Below, piece after piece: positions 56,815 through 64,000 of a stretch of DNA of 64,000 bases (positions within the stretch are counted from its first letter, which is position 1; every line of letters begins with the position of its first letter). The position numbers and the translations under genes are program-made. Source of the stretch: DATKWD01 sp963704815 (GTDB lineage Bacteria; Actinomycetota; Acidimicrobiia; Acidimicrobiales; Salinilacustritrichaceae). The notes below the pieces were generated by a model. It was not told where the DNA came from and did not search any database. It saw nothing but the letters and a program-made list of their open reading frames with translations. The stretch covers positions 124,001 through 188,000 of the forward strand of contig CAVPHU010000001.1 in the NCBI GenBank assembly GCA_963704815.1, read 5' to 3'.

Positions 56815-57593
56815 ATGTCATACGAGGTGCAGACCGAGACGTTCGAGGGTCCGTTCGACCTGCTCCTGCACCTGATCCTGCGCGAGCAGGTCGAGCTCTA
56901 CGACGTCCGGCTGAGCGACATCGTGGACGCCTATCTGGCTCGAGCTCGAGACGCTCGAGTCGCTCGATCTCGAGGTGGCGACCGAGTTCCTGCTGATCGC
57001 GGCGACCCTCGTCGAGCTCAAGAGCCGCCGCCTGCTGCCGGGCGACTCGACGGTCGATCTCGACGACGAGCTCGGCCTCTGGGAGGAGCGCGACCTGCTG
57101 CTGTCCCGCCTCGTCGAGTGCAAGACCTTCAAGGATGCGGCGGTGGCGCTGCGGATGATCAGCCGTGATGCCCAGCGCAGCTATCCCCGGACCGCGGGCC
57201 TCGAGGACCAGTTCCTCGAACTTGCCCCCGACCTGCTCGCCGGCGTCGAACCCGACGATCTGCGGCGGGCGTTCTTCAAGGCCGTCCAGCCCGGCCGATC
57301 CCGATGGTCGATCTCGACCACGTGGCCCCGATCCGGGCGTCGGTCACCGATGCGGTGGCCGAGTTGCTCGACGAGCTGCCACGGGCGGGCCGGCTCACGT
57401 TTCGTGCCCTGACCGCCACGCTCGTCGAACGGCTCGAGGTCGTCGTCCGCTTCCTCGCCGTGCTCGAGATGTACAAGCAGGGCTACGTCGATCTGAGCAG
57501 ACCGAGCGGTTCGGCGACCTGACGATCGTCTGGCTCGGCACCGACGGTGTCGCCCCGGGCGATCTGGCGTTCGTCGACGTCTACGACGGCTGA
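56815..57593 (+). CDS. scpA: Segregation and condensation protein A, three apparent frameshifts
   Basis: Kleisin that bridges the SMC dimer in chromosome condensation. Pieces in order: VQTETFEGPFDLLLHLILRE and LYDVRLSDIVDAYLA, then ATEFLLIAATLVELKSRRLL and LEDQFLELAPDLLAG, then VDLDHVAPIRASVTDA and FLAVLEMYKQGYVDLS, then TERFGDLTIVWL at the end. The shifts fit one extra C at 56941 and one missing C near 57291 and near 57498. Corrected length is 259 residues. TAGAAT (56802-56807) is 7 nt before ATG 56815, so the message is leaderless. Confidence 0.9.
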
Positions 57594-57600
57594 CCACCCG

Positions 57601-58246
57601 ATGACCGACGGGGCGACCCAGGAGCACCGCAAGGCCCTCGAGGCCATCTTGATGGTGGCCGACGAGCCGGTTCCGGCACCCTTGCTCGCCCAGCTGCTCG
57701 AGGTGGGCGTCGAGGAGCTCGAGGCCCTGTGCACCGAGTTGGCCAGCGAGTACGACGCCACCGACCGCGGCTTCGTGCTCGCCCGGGTCGGCGGGGGCTA
57801 CCGGTTCCAGAGCCACCCCGACGGCGCACCGTACGTCGAGCGCTTCGTGCTCGAAGGCCAGACACGCCCGCTTGTCGGCCGCCGCCCTCGAGACCCTCGC
57901 CATCGTCGCCTACAAGCAGCCGGTGTCCCGGGCGCAGGTCGCCTCGATCCGAGGCGTCAACGTCGACGGGGTGATGCGCACACTCAGCCAGCGGGGCTAC
58001 GTCGAAGAGGTCGCTCGGGACTCCGGCCCGGGTCAGGCCGTGCTGTGGGGCACGACGCGGCTCTTCCTCGAGAAGCTCGGGCTCGACTCGCTCGGCGACC
58101 TCCCGGCGCTCGGCGACTTCGTGCCGGGCGCCGACGTCTTCGAGCAGCTCGAGACCGGCCTCCGGGTCGATGCCGACGCGCTCCTCGACATCACCGACGG
58201 TTCCGAGGCCGACGACCCACGCCGCATCGACGACTCCGGGGACTAG
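57601..58246 (+). CDS. scpB: Segregation and condensation protein B, one apparent frameshift
   Basis: Winged-helix partner of ScpA in the SMC complex. EHRKALEAILMVADEPVPAP and GFVLARVGGGYRFQSHPDGA lead to the shift near 57862 (one extra A). The next frame continues HARLSAAALETLAIVAYKQ and RAQVASIRGVNVDGVMRTL, ending with a long acidic tail. Corrected length is 214 residues. It follows scpA by 7 nt. Confidence 0.92.
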
Positions 58247-58252
58247 GGCGCC

Positions 58253-58997
58253 GTGGCCGCCGAGCGGCTCCAGAAGGTGCTCAGCCGCGCCGGCATCGCC
58301 TCGCGCCGGGCCTCGGAGGTCCTGATCGAAGAGGGCCGGGTGACGGTGAACGGCCAGCCGGCAGTGCTCGGCGGTCGCGCCGACCCGGCGACCGACCTGG
58401 TCGAGGTCGATGGGGCGCCGGTGACGGTCAATCCCGAACTGGTCCACTACCTCCTCAACAAGCCGTCGGGCACCGTGTCCACCGTCACCGACCCGCAGGG
58501 TCGTCCCACGGTGGTCGAGCTCGTGCCGGCGGATCCGCCGGTGCATCCCGGTCGGGCGGCTCGATCGCGACACCGAAGGGTTGCTGCTGCTCACCAACGA
58601 CGGCGAGCTGACCCACCGCCTCACGCATCCGTCCTTCGGCGTCGACAAGGAGTACCTGGCCCACGTGGAGGGCGAGCCGTCCCCGGCGTCGCTGCGGCGC
58701 CTGCGCGAGGGGGTCGAGCTCGACGACGGGATGACGGCGCCGGCCAAGGTCTCGTCGCCGCAGCCGGGGCTGATCCGGCTCACCCTGCACGAGGGCCGGA
58801 ACCGGCAGGTCCGCCGCATGTGTGCCGAGATCGGTCACCCCGTGATCCGGCTGGTCCGCACCCGTATCGGGCCCATCGCCGACCGCTCACTGCGGCCGGG
58901 CCAGAGCCGCCGCCTCACCGACGAGGAGCTGCGTTCGCTCGAGCGGGCCTGCGCGACACCATCGGCGCCGCAACCGAGGATCGAGCGTCCGACCTGA
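58253..58997 (+). CDS. 23S rRNA pseudouridine synthase, RluB/RsuA family, one frameshift
   Basis: Isomerises a uridine in rRNA. S4 domain RLQKVLSRAGIASRRASE and VTVNGQ, then LVHYLLNKPSGTVSTVTDPQ. A shift near 58548 (one extra C) falls just before the catalytic loop, which in the corrected frame reads VGRLDRDTEGLLLLTNDGE with the catalytic Asp. HEGRNRQVRRMCAEIGHPV follows. Corrected length is 247 residues. In the usual actinobacterial place after scpB. GTG 58253. Confidence 0.92.
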
Positions 58998-59014
58998 CTC
59001 GGTAACCTCCACGC

Positions 59015-59377
59015 GTGCCCACCCGAGCGCTCCGCGGAGCCACGACCGTCGACCTCGACACGACCGAGCACATCCACGATCGGGTGATCGCGCTCCTCGA
59101 GGCGCTGTTCGAGCGCAATCAGATCGTGCACGACGACCTGGTCAGCATCATCTTCACCGCAACCGACGACATCCACTCGACGTTCCCGGCGGCGGCCGCT
59201 CGCAAGTTCGGCCTCGGCGATGTGCCGCTGCTGTGCGCACGCGAGCTCGACATCACCGGCAGCACGCCGCGCTGCGTTCGGATCCTCATCCATCTCGAAT
59301 CGACCACTCCGCGAGCCGACCTGCACCACGTGTACCTCGAGGGTGCTCGGGGGCTGCGGGACGACCTCCCCGGATGA
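59015..59377 (+). CDS. aroH: Chorismate mutase, AroH class
   Basis: Converts chorismate to prephenate. A 120-residue protein with RALRGATTVDLDTTEHI, LVSIIFTATDDIHSTFPA and RVLIHLE-type strand (here CVRILIHLES), the trimeric AroH fold rather than AroQ. GTG 59015 is 6 nt after TAACCT (59003-59008), a leaderless start. Coupled to tyrA by a 4-nt overlap, so the two successive steps to tyrosine are co-made. Confidence 0.92.
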   Translation: MPTRALRGATTVDLDTTEHIHDRVIALLEALFERNQIVHDDLVSIIFTATDDIHSTFPAAAARKFGLGDVPLLCARELDITGSTPRCVRILIHLESTTPRADLHHVYLEGARGLRDDLPG

Positions 59378-60441
59378 TCCCGCCCCTCCGCCGGGCGGCG
59401 GTCGTGGGCACGGGCCTCATCGGCGGGTCGATCGGCCTCGGCCTGCGCCGGAACGGCTGGCACGTGTCGGGTGCCGATCGGGACACGACCCGTGCCCAAC
59501 GCGCGCTCGATCTGGGGGCGCTCGATGCGCTCGGACCCGACCCCGAAGCCGAGATCACGTTCGTCGCGACGCCCGTCGGCGCGGTGACCGGCGCGGTGAC
59601 CGAGGCGCTGGGTCGCACCCGCGGCGTGGTGACCGACGTCGGGAGTGTGAAGGGCCCGATCGTCGAGGCCATCGACTCACCCCGGTTCGTCGGTGGCCAC
59701 CCGATGGCCGGTTCCGAGCAGGACGGGATCGACGGCGCCGACCCGGACCTCTTCGAGGGGGCGGTGTGGGTGCTCACCCCGACCGTGCAGACCGACGACA
59801 CCGCCTACAGCACGCTGCAATCGGCCATCAACACGCTGGGTGCCGACGTCGTGGCGCTCCCGCCGCTCGACCACGACGCGCTCGTCGCCGTGGTGTCGCA
59901 CGTCCCCCACCTGACCGCCGCCGCGCTCATGCGGCTGGCGGACGGGCGGGCCACCGAGCACCAGGCGCTGCTTCGGCTCGCAGCCGGCGGCTTCCGAGAC
60001 ATGACACGGATCGCCTCGGGCCATCCCGGCATCTGGCCCGACATCTGCGGCGAGAACCGGGACGCCATCGTCGGGGTGCTCGACGAGTTGATCACCTCGT
60101 TGGGTGACGTCCGCGACATCGTGGCTGCCGACGATCGTGCACGGTTGTTGGAGACGCTCGAGTCTGCTCGCCATGCCCGCCTCAACCTTCCCCAGCGGGC
60201 GGTCCGCCCGTCCGAACTCGTCGAGATGCGGGTCCCCGTCCCCGACCGACCCGGTGTGCTCGCCGAGGTGACGACCCTGGCCTCGGAGATCGACGTCAAC
60301 ATCCTCGACCTGGAGATCGCCCATTCGAGCGAGGGCGACCGCGGGGTGCTCATCTTGTTGATCGATGCCACCGTCGCCGAGGCATTCGTCGACCATCTCC
60401 ACGAGCGCGGCTACCGGCCGGCCACCGAGGAACTGTCGTGA
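59374..60441 (+). CDS. tyrA: Prephenate dehydrogenase with ACT domain
   Basis: Oxidative decarboxylation of prephenate on the way to tyrosine. Rossmann motif VVGTGLIGGSIGLGLRRNG at residues 10-28, GGHPMAGSEQDG with the catalytic His, and RIASGHPGIWPDICGENRD in the C-terminal helical domain. Residues 285-350 (VPVPDRPGVLAEVTTLASEI) form an ACT domain, usually for tyrosine feedback. 355 residues from ATG 59374. Overlaps aroA by 4 nt. Confidence 0.94.
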   Translation: MIPPLRRAAVVGTGLIGGSIGLGLRRNGWHVSGADRDTTRAQRALDLGALDALGPDPEAEITFVATPVGAVTGAVTEALGRTRGVVTDVGSVKGPIVEAIDSPRFVGGHPMAGSEQDGIDGADPDLFEGAVWVLTPTVQTDDTAYSTLQSAINTLGADVVALPPLDHDALVAVVSHVPHLTAAALMRLADGRATEHQALLRLAAGGFRDMTRIASGHPGIWPDICGENRDAIVGVLDELITSLGDVRDIVAADDRARLLETLESARHARLNLPQRAVRPSELVEMRVPVPDRPGVLAEVTTLASEIDVNILDLEIAHSSEGDRGVLILLIDATVAEAFVDHLHERGYRPATEELS

Positions 60442-61709
60442 CCGGCCCACGACGGGTCGAGCTCCTCGATCGCCCGGTCGACGCCACTGTCGTGGTTCCC
60501 GGCTCGAAGAGTCACACCAACCGTGCGCTCGCCTGTGCTGCGCTCGCGTCCGGCCGCTCCACGCTGCACGGCGCCCTGGTCTCCGACGACACGGCGGCCA
60601 TGAGGGACGCCATCGAAGCGCTCGGCGCCGGGGTGCAGGTGGGCGACGACGAGACCACGCTGAGGGTGACCGGCACCGACGGTCGGCCGGCCGCCCGTCC
60701 CGCTGCGATCGACGCCCGGCTGTCGGGCACGACTTCGCGGTTCGTGCTCGGTCTCGCTGGCGTCGGGACCGCCCCGGTCGCCCTCGATGGCCGCGGCCCG
60801 CTGCGGGCCCGCCCGATGGACCCGAGCATCGAGGCACTCCGGGGCCTCGGTGTCGCCATCACCGAGCGGGGCGAGCCGGGACGTCTGCCGGTCACGGTCG
60901 AGGGTCCTGCCGCCGGTGGTTCGGTCGAGGTCGACGGGTCGTCATCGAGTCAGTTCGTGTCCGGTCTGCTGATGGCCGGTCCGGCGATGAACGCGGGCCT
61001 CGATCTCACCCTGACCGGCGACGTGGTCTCGTGGCCCTATCTCGAACTGACGGTCGACGTGATGGCCGACTTCGGCATCGAGGTCCGCCGGCCCTCACGG
61101 CGACGGTTCGTGATCGACGCACAGCACTACCGGGCGGCCGAGGTGCGGATCGAGGCCGATGCCAGCACGGCTTCCTACTTCTTCGCCGCGGCAGCCGCGA
61201 GCGGTGGTCGGGTCACGGTGAAGGGACTGGGGACCGCGACCCGACAGGGCGACCTGGCCTTCGTCGACGTGCTCGCCGCCATGGGTGCTTCGGTCGAACG
61301 CACGGCCGCAGCCGTCACCGTCACCGGCCCCGCCGTCCTGCAGGGGATCGAGGTCGACATGGCCGACATCAGTGACACCGCGCAGACGCTCGCCGCCATC
61401 GCTCCGCTGGCCGACGGCCCGACGCGCATCACCGGCATCGGGTTCATCCGTCGCAAGGAGACCGACCGCATCGCAGCGGTGGTCACCGAGCTGCAGCGGT
61501 GTGGCATCGACGCTCGCGAGGAGGACGATGGGTTCGTCATCGGGCCGGGCCGGCCGACACCTGCGGTCATCCAGACCTACGACGATCACCGGATGGCGAT
61601 GAGCTTCGCCGTTCTCGGCCTGGTGGCCGGGGGAATCGAGATCGCCGACCCCCAGTGCGTCGACAAGACGTTCCCCGGGTTCTGGTCGGCACTCGACGGG
61701 CTGCGGTGA
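60438..61709 (+). CDS. aroA: 5-enolpyruvylshikimate-3-phosphate synthase
   Basis: Sixth shikimate step, the glyphosate target. Seen: VPGSKSHTNRALACAAL, RLSGTTSRFVLGLAG, the RPMDPSIEALRGLG segment, SSQFVSGLLMAGP, RRKETDRIAAVVTEL and TYDDHRMAMSFAVLG. 423 residues. GTG 60438 overlaps the tyrA stop, making a three-gene aroH-tyrA-aroA unit for aromatic amino acids. Confidence 0.96.
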   Translation: MTGPRRVELLDRPVDATVVVPGSKSHTNRALACAALASGRSTLHGALVSDDTAAMRDAIEALGAGVQVGDDETTLRVTGTDGRPAARPAAIDARLSGTTSRFVLGLAGVGTAPVALDGRGPLRARPMDPSIEALRGLGVAITERGEPGRLPVTVEGPAAGGSVEVDGSSSSQFVSGLLMAGPAMNAGLDLTLTGDVVSWPYLELTVDVMADFGIEVRRPSRRRFVIDAQHYRAAEVRIEADASTASYFFAAAAASGGRVTVKGLGTATRQGDLAFVDVLAAMGASVERTAAAVTVTGPAVLQGIEVDMADISDTAQTLAAIAPLADGPTRITGIGFIRRKETDRIAAVVTELQRCGIDAREEDDGFVIGPGRPTPAVIQTYDDHRMAMSFAVLGLVAGGIEIADPQCVDKTFPGFWSALDGLR

Positions 61710-61764
61710 GGGTGGCGACGCGGGTTCGGAGGCCTCGGACCCGCCTCGGTTAGCCTTTCGAACC

Positions 61765-62400
61765 GTGCTCGTGATCGCGATCGATGGTCCTGCCGGCTCG
61801 GGGAAGTCGACGGTGGCGCGTGCGCTCGCCGTCCACCTCGGGATGGCGTATCTCGACACCGGCGCGATGTACCGCGCCGTGACGTTCGCCGCCATGCGGC
61901 GCGGCGTCGACCCGGGCGATGCCGGGCCGACGGCGCACGTGGCCCAGCAGATGGGCCTCGAGCTGCCGCCCGATGGCTCGGTGGTGGTCGACGGCGTCGA
62001 TGCCACGATCGAGATCCGCGGGCCCGAGGTGACTCGTGCCGTATCGATGGTCGCGGCGAATCCTGGCGTCCGCGAGGAGATGGTGAGCCGCCAACGGGAG
62101 TGGGCACGAACGAACGACGGTGGGGTCATCGAAGGCCGCGACATCGGGTCGGTGGTGTTCCCCGACGCTGCGCTCAAGGTGTACCTGACCGCGTCCCCCG
62201 ACGTCCGGGCCGCACGACGCTCGAAGGAAGTGACCGACCTCGACTACGAGACGGTGGCCGCCGACCTGGCGCGCCGCGACGCCCTCGACCAGGGCCGCGA
62301 GCACTCCCCACTGAAACGGTCGGGCGACGCCATCGAGGTCGACACCAGCGATCTGGGCGTCGACGAGATCGTCCGCCTCATCGAGGAGCAGCTCTCGTGA
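61765..62400 (+). CDS. cmk: Cytidylate kinase
   Basis: Phosphorylates CMP and dCMP. P-loop IDGPAGSGKSTVARALAVHL, YLDTGAMYRAVT, EGRDIGSVVFPDA and a C-terminal VDTSDLGVDEIV. 211 residues. GTG 61765 is 8 nt after TAGCCT (61751-61756), a leaderless start. The stop overlaps the plsC GTG. Confidence 0.95.
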   Translation: MLVIAIDGPAGSGKSTVARALAVHLGMAYLDTGAMYRAVTFAAMRRGVDPGDAGPTAHVAQQMGLELPPDGSVVVDGVDATIEIRGPEVTRAVSMVAANPGVREEMVSRQREWARTNDGGVIEGRDIGSVVFPDAALKVYLTASPDVRAARRSKEVTDLDYETVAADLARRDALDQGREHSPLKRSGDAIEVDTSDLGVDEIVRLIEEQLS

Positions 62401-63137
62401 GCGACGCCGAGCGAGCACTGCAGGCGCAGACGCTCCTCGATCGCTTCATGTTCCTGGCCACGCGCTCGTTGGTGGCGGTGATCTCGAAGCTCTACTTCCG
62501 GATGTCGATCATCGGGAGCGAGAAGCTCCCCGACGGTCCGTTCATCCTCGCTCCGATCCACCGCAGCAATCTCGATTCCCCCTTTGCCTCACTCGTGACG
62601 AGTCGGCGGATGCGGTTCATGGGCAAGGACTCGCTGTGGCGCCCGGCCCGCACCCGCCGCTTCCTCTACGCGATCGGCGGCTACCCGGTGGCGCGGGGCA
62701 GTGCGGACCGCGAAGCGATGCGGACCACGATCGCCATGCTCGAGCAGGGCGAACCGGTCGTCATGTTCCCCGAAGGAACGCGATGCTTCGGACCGGAGGT
62801 GTCGCCGCTCTTCGACGGACCGGCCTACGTGGCGGTCCGCACCGGGGTCCCCATCGTCCCACTCGGGATAGGCGGAAGCGAGCGGGCGATGCGGCGCGGG
62901 AGCAAGCTGGTGTGGCCGGTGAAGGTCGCCATGATCGTGGGCGACCCGATTCCGGCGCCGGTGGTGCCCGAGGGGAAGCGCGCCCCCCGGCGAGCGGTCA
63001 AGGAGACCACCGAGGCGCTGGCTGCCGAGCTCCAGATCATCTTCGATCGGGCCCAGGCCTACGTGGGCCGGCCCAACCCGCCGCACCCGGTCGGTCCCGT
63101 GGGGGCGCCCGAGCCGGCGGTGGCCTCAGGCGAGTGA
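62397..63137 (+). CDS. plsC: 1-acylglycerol-3-phosphate acyltransferase
   Basis: Second acylation in phosphatidic acid synthesis. HX4D motif in IHRSNLDSPFA, MRFMGKDSLW, VMFPEGTRC (motif III) and VPIVPLGIGGSE (motif IV). 246 residues from GTG 62397, which overlaps the cmk stop by 4 nt. The frame is open further upstream but that part is antisense to nothing recognisable. Its stop overlaps the convergent ispH by 12 nt. Confidence 0.92.
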   Translation: MSDAERALQAQTLLDRFMFLATRSLVAVISKLYFRMSIIGSEKLPDGPFILAPIHRSNLDSPFASLVTSRRMRFMGKDSLWRPARTRRFLYAIGGYPVARGSADREAMRTTIAMLEQGEPVVMFPEGTRCFGPEVSPLFDGPAYVAVRTGVPIVPLGIGGSERAMRRGSKLVWPVKVAMIVGDPIPAPVVPEGKRAPRRAVKETTEALAAELQIIFDRAQAYVGRPNPPHPVGPVGAPEPAVASGE

Positions 63138-64000
63138 GGTGAGGACCTCGCTGGCCCGGAGCTGACGATCCGCGATCAGCGGACGAGTGGCCGGATCGGC
63201 ACCGAAGCCGAGGGTGGTCGCGATGTCGACTGCACTCAGGAGGTCGCGGAGACTTCGGGGCGGGGGGAAGTACTCGTCCTCGTCGGTGATGCGGATCTCG
63301 TCGACCCCTTCGGTCGGATCGAGGCGGGCGATGACCGCGTCGACCAGTTCGTCGGGCGCCGAGGCACCGGCGGTGACCCCGACCGTGCCATGCAGGTCCT
63401 CGGGGAGCTCGTCGGCATGGTTCACGCGGAAGACCCGAGGTGCGCCGGACTCGGCCGCCAGCTTCTCGAGGGCACGGGTGTTGGAGCTGTTGGCCGAGCC
63501 GATCACGATGACGACGTCGCACCGCTCGGCGATGCCCGCGAGGGCCCCCTGCCGGTTGGTCGTGGCGAAGCACAGGTCGCTGCGTCCGGGGGTCCACAGG
63601 TCGGGGAAGCGCTCGCGGGTGCGGTCGAGCACGTTCGACCAGTCGAGGTGCGACAACGTGGTCTGCGCCAGCAGTGCCACCGGCCCGTCGAAGTCGGGCA
63701 GCGCGTCGACCTCGTCGACCGTCTCGACCCGGTCGATGGACGTCGGGGCGACCGCCATCGTCCCCACCGCTTCCTCGTGACCCTCGTGGCCCACGTAGAC
63801 GATCTGGTACCCCTTGTTGGCCCGCACCTTGACCTCGTGGTGCACCTTGGTGACCAGCGGGCACACGGCGTCGACCACATACCCGCCGGTCGCCTCGGCG
63901 GCCGCCACCACCTCGGGCGCCGAGCCGTGGGCCGAGAGCATGATCGGACTCCCGGGCGGGACCTCGGCGATGTCGTCGACGAAGACGACCCCGAGGTCGC
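63126..64000 (-). CDS. ispH: 4-hydroxy-3-methylbut-2-enyl diphosphate reductase, N-terminus outside window
   Basis: Last step of the MEP isoprenoid pathway, an iron-sulfur enzyme. The visible part has DAVCPLVTKVHHEV (second cluster Cys), LLAQTTLS, CFATTNRQGALAG (third Cys), VIGSANSSNTRALEK and GASAPDELVDAVIARL. The frame is open to 64000 (VVFVDDIAEVPPGSPIMLSA), and the first cluster Cys with the true start lies beyond the edge. About 291 residues are present. Confidence 0.95.
   Translation of the reverse strand, partial: DLGVVFVDDIAEVPPGSPIMLSAHGSAPEVVAAAEATGGYVVDAVCPLVTKVHHEVKVRANKGYQIVYVGHEGHEEAVGTMAVAPTSIDRVETVDEVDALPDFDGPVALLAQTTLSHLDWSNVLDRTRERFPDLWTPGRSDLCFATTNRQGALAGIAERCDVVIVIGSANSSNTRALEKLAAESGAPRVFRVNHADELPEDLHGTVGVTAGASAPDELVDAVIARLDPTEGVDEIRITDEDEYFPPPRSLRDLLSAVDIATTLGFGADPATRPLIADRQLRASEVLTSLA

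Overview
This is a gene-dense, high-GC chromosomal segment from an actinobacterium. The 16S rRNA (about 25173-26696), the actinobacterial gene order (tlyA-nadK-recN-steA-steB ... pyrG-nudix-xerD ... scpA-scpB-rluB-aroH-tyrA-aroA-cmk) and the codon bias together suggest the class Acidimicrobiia. That placement is my reading of signature stretches; no database search was made. I see no phage, insertion sequence, CRISPR array or tRNA gene.

Layout. 1-7152: a DUF1844-like gene facing away, then infC-rpmI-rplT, an rRNA 2'-O-methyltransferase, an orphan histidine kinase and pheS-pheT. 7192-8862: a small unknown gene and a convergent MFS exporter. 8937-17472: a complete arginine cluster, argC-J-B-D-F-R-G-H, probably driven by one promoter with a candidate ArgR box. 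argD carries an in-frame 252-nt tandem element, and the argG-argH gap holds a 3 x 27-nt repeat. 17415-23503: a decayed HNH gene, a VanZ/thioesterase/3-methyladenine glycosylase/NUDIX run, and on the minus strand DUF1697, a small membrane protein and a class A PBP with a lipobox. 23586-30242: tyrS, then one rRNA operon (16S-23S-5S, no spacer tRNA) with visible processing stems and a terminator. 30269-40789: TPR protein, SSB-like protein, class I aldolase, a three-gene ABC exporter, korA-korB, DUF1015, a HAD phosphatase and a phasin/H1-like protein. 40797-51666: a tight cell-division and envelope operon, tlyA-nadK-recN-steA-steB-murJ, ending in a large glycosyltransferase/phosphatase-like/membrane fusion and a MraY-type transferase. 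51728-64000: pyrG, NUDIX, xerD, a DksA-like zinc protein, an HD hydrolase, trpS (minus), scpA-scpB-rluB, aroH-tyrA-aroA, cmk-plsC and partial ispH (minus).

Two themes cut across the window. First, at least twelve start codons lie 6-8 nt downstream of a TANNNT -10 hexamer with no Shine-Dalgarno, so leaderless mRNAs look common here. Second, eight housekeeping genes (pheT, argD, fda, an ABC permease, korA, scpA, scpB, rluB) are broken by single-base shifts, and korB probably is too. Most of these are apparent one-base insertions, and the pattern looks like residual sequencing error rather than gene decay. Coordinates of those genes span the whole intended reading path.

The best candidate for something new is the end of the 40.8-51.7 kb operon. 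A lipid II flippase is translationally coupled to an unusual GT2 + alkaline-phosphatase-like + polytopic membrane protein (979 aa) and to a polyprenyl-phosphate glycosyl-1-phosphate transferase homologue, which suggests a lipid-linked envelope glycan function tied to division.
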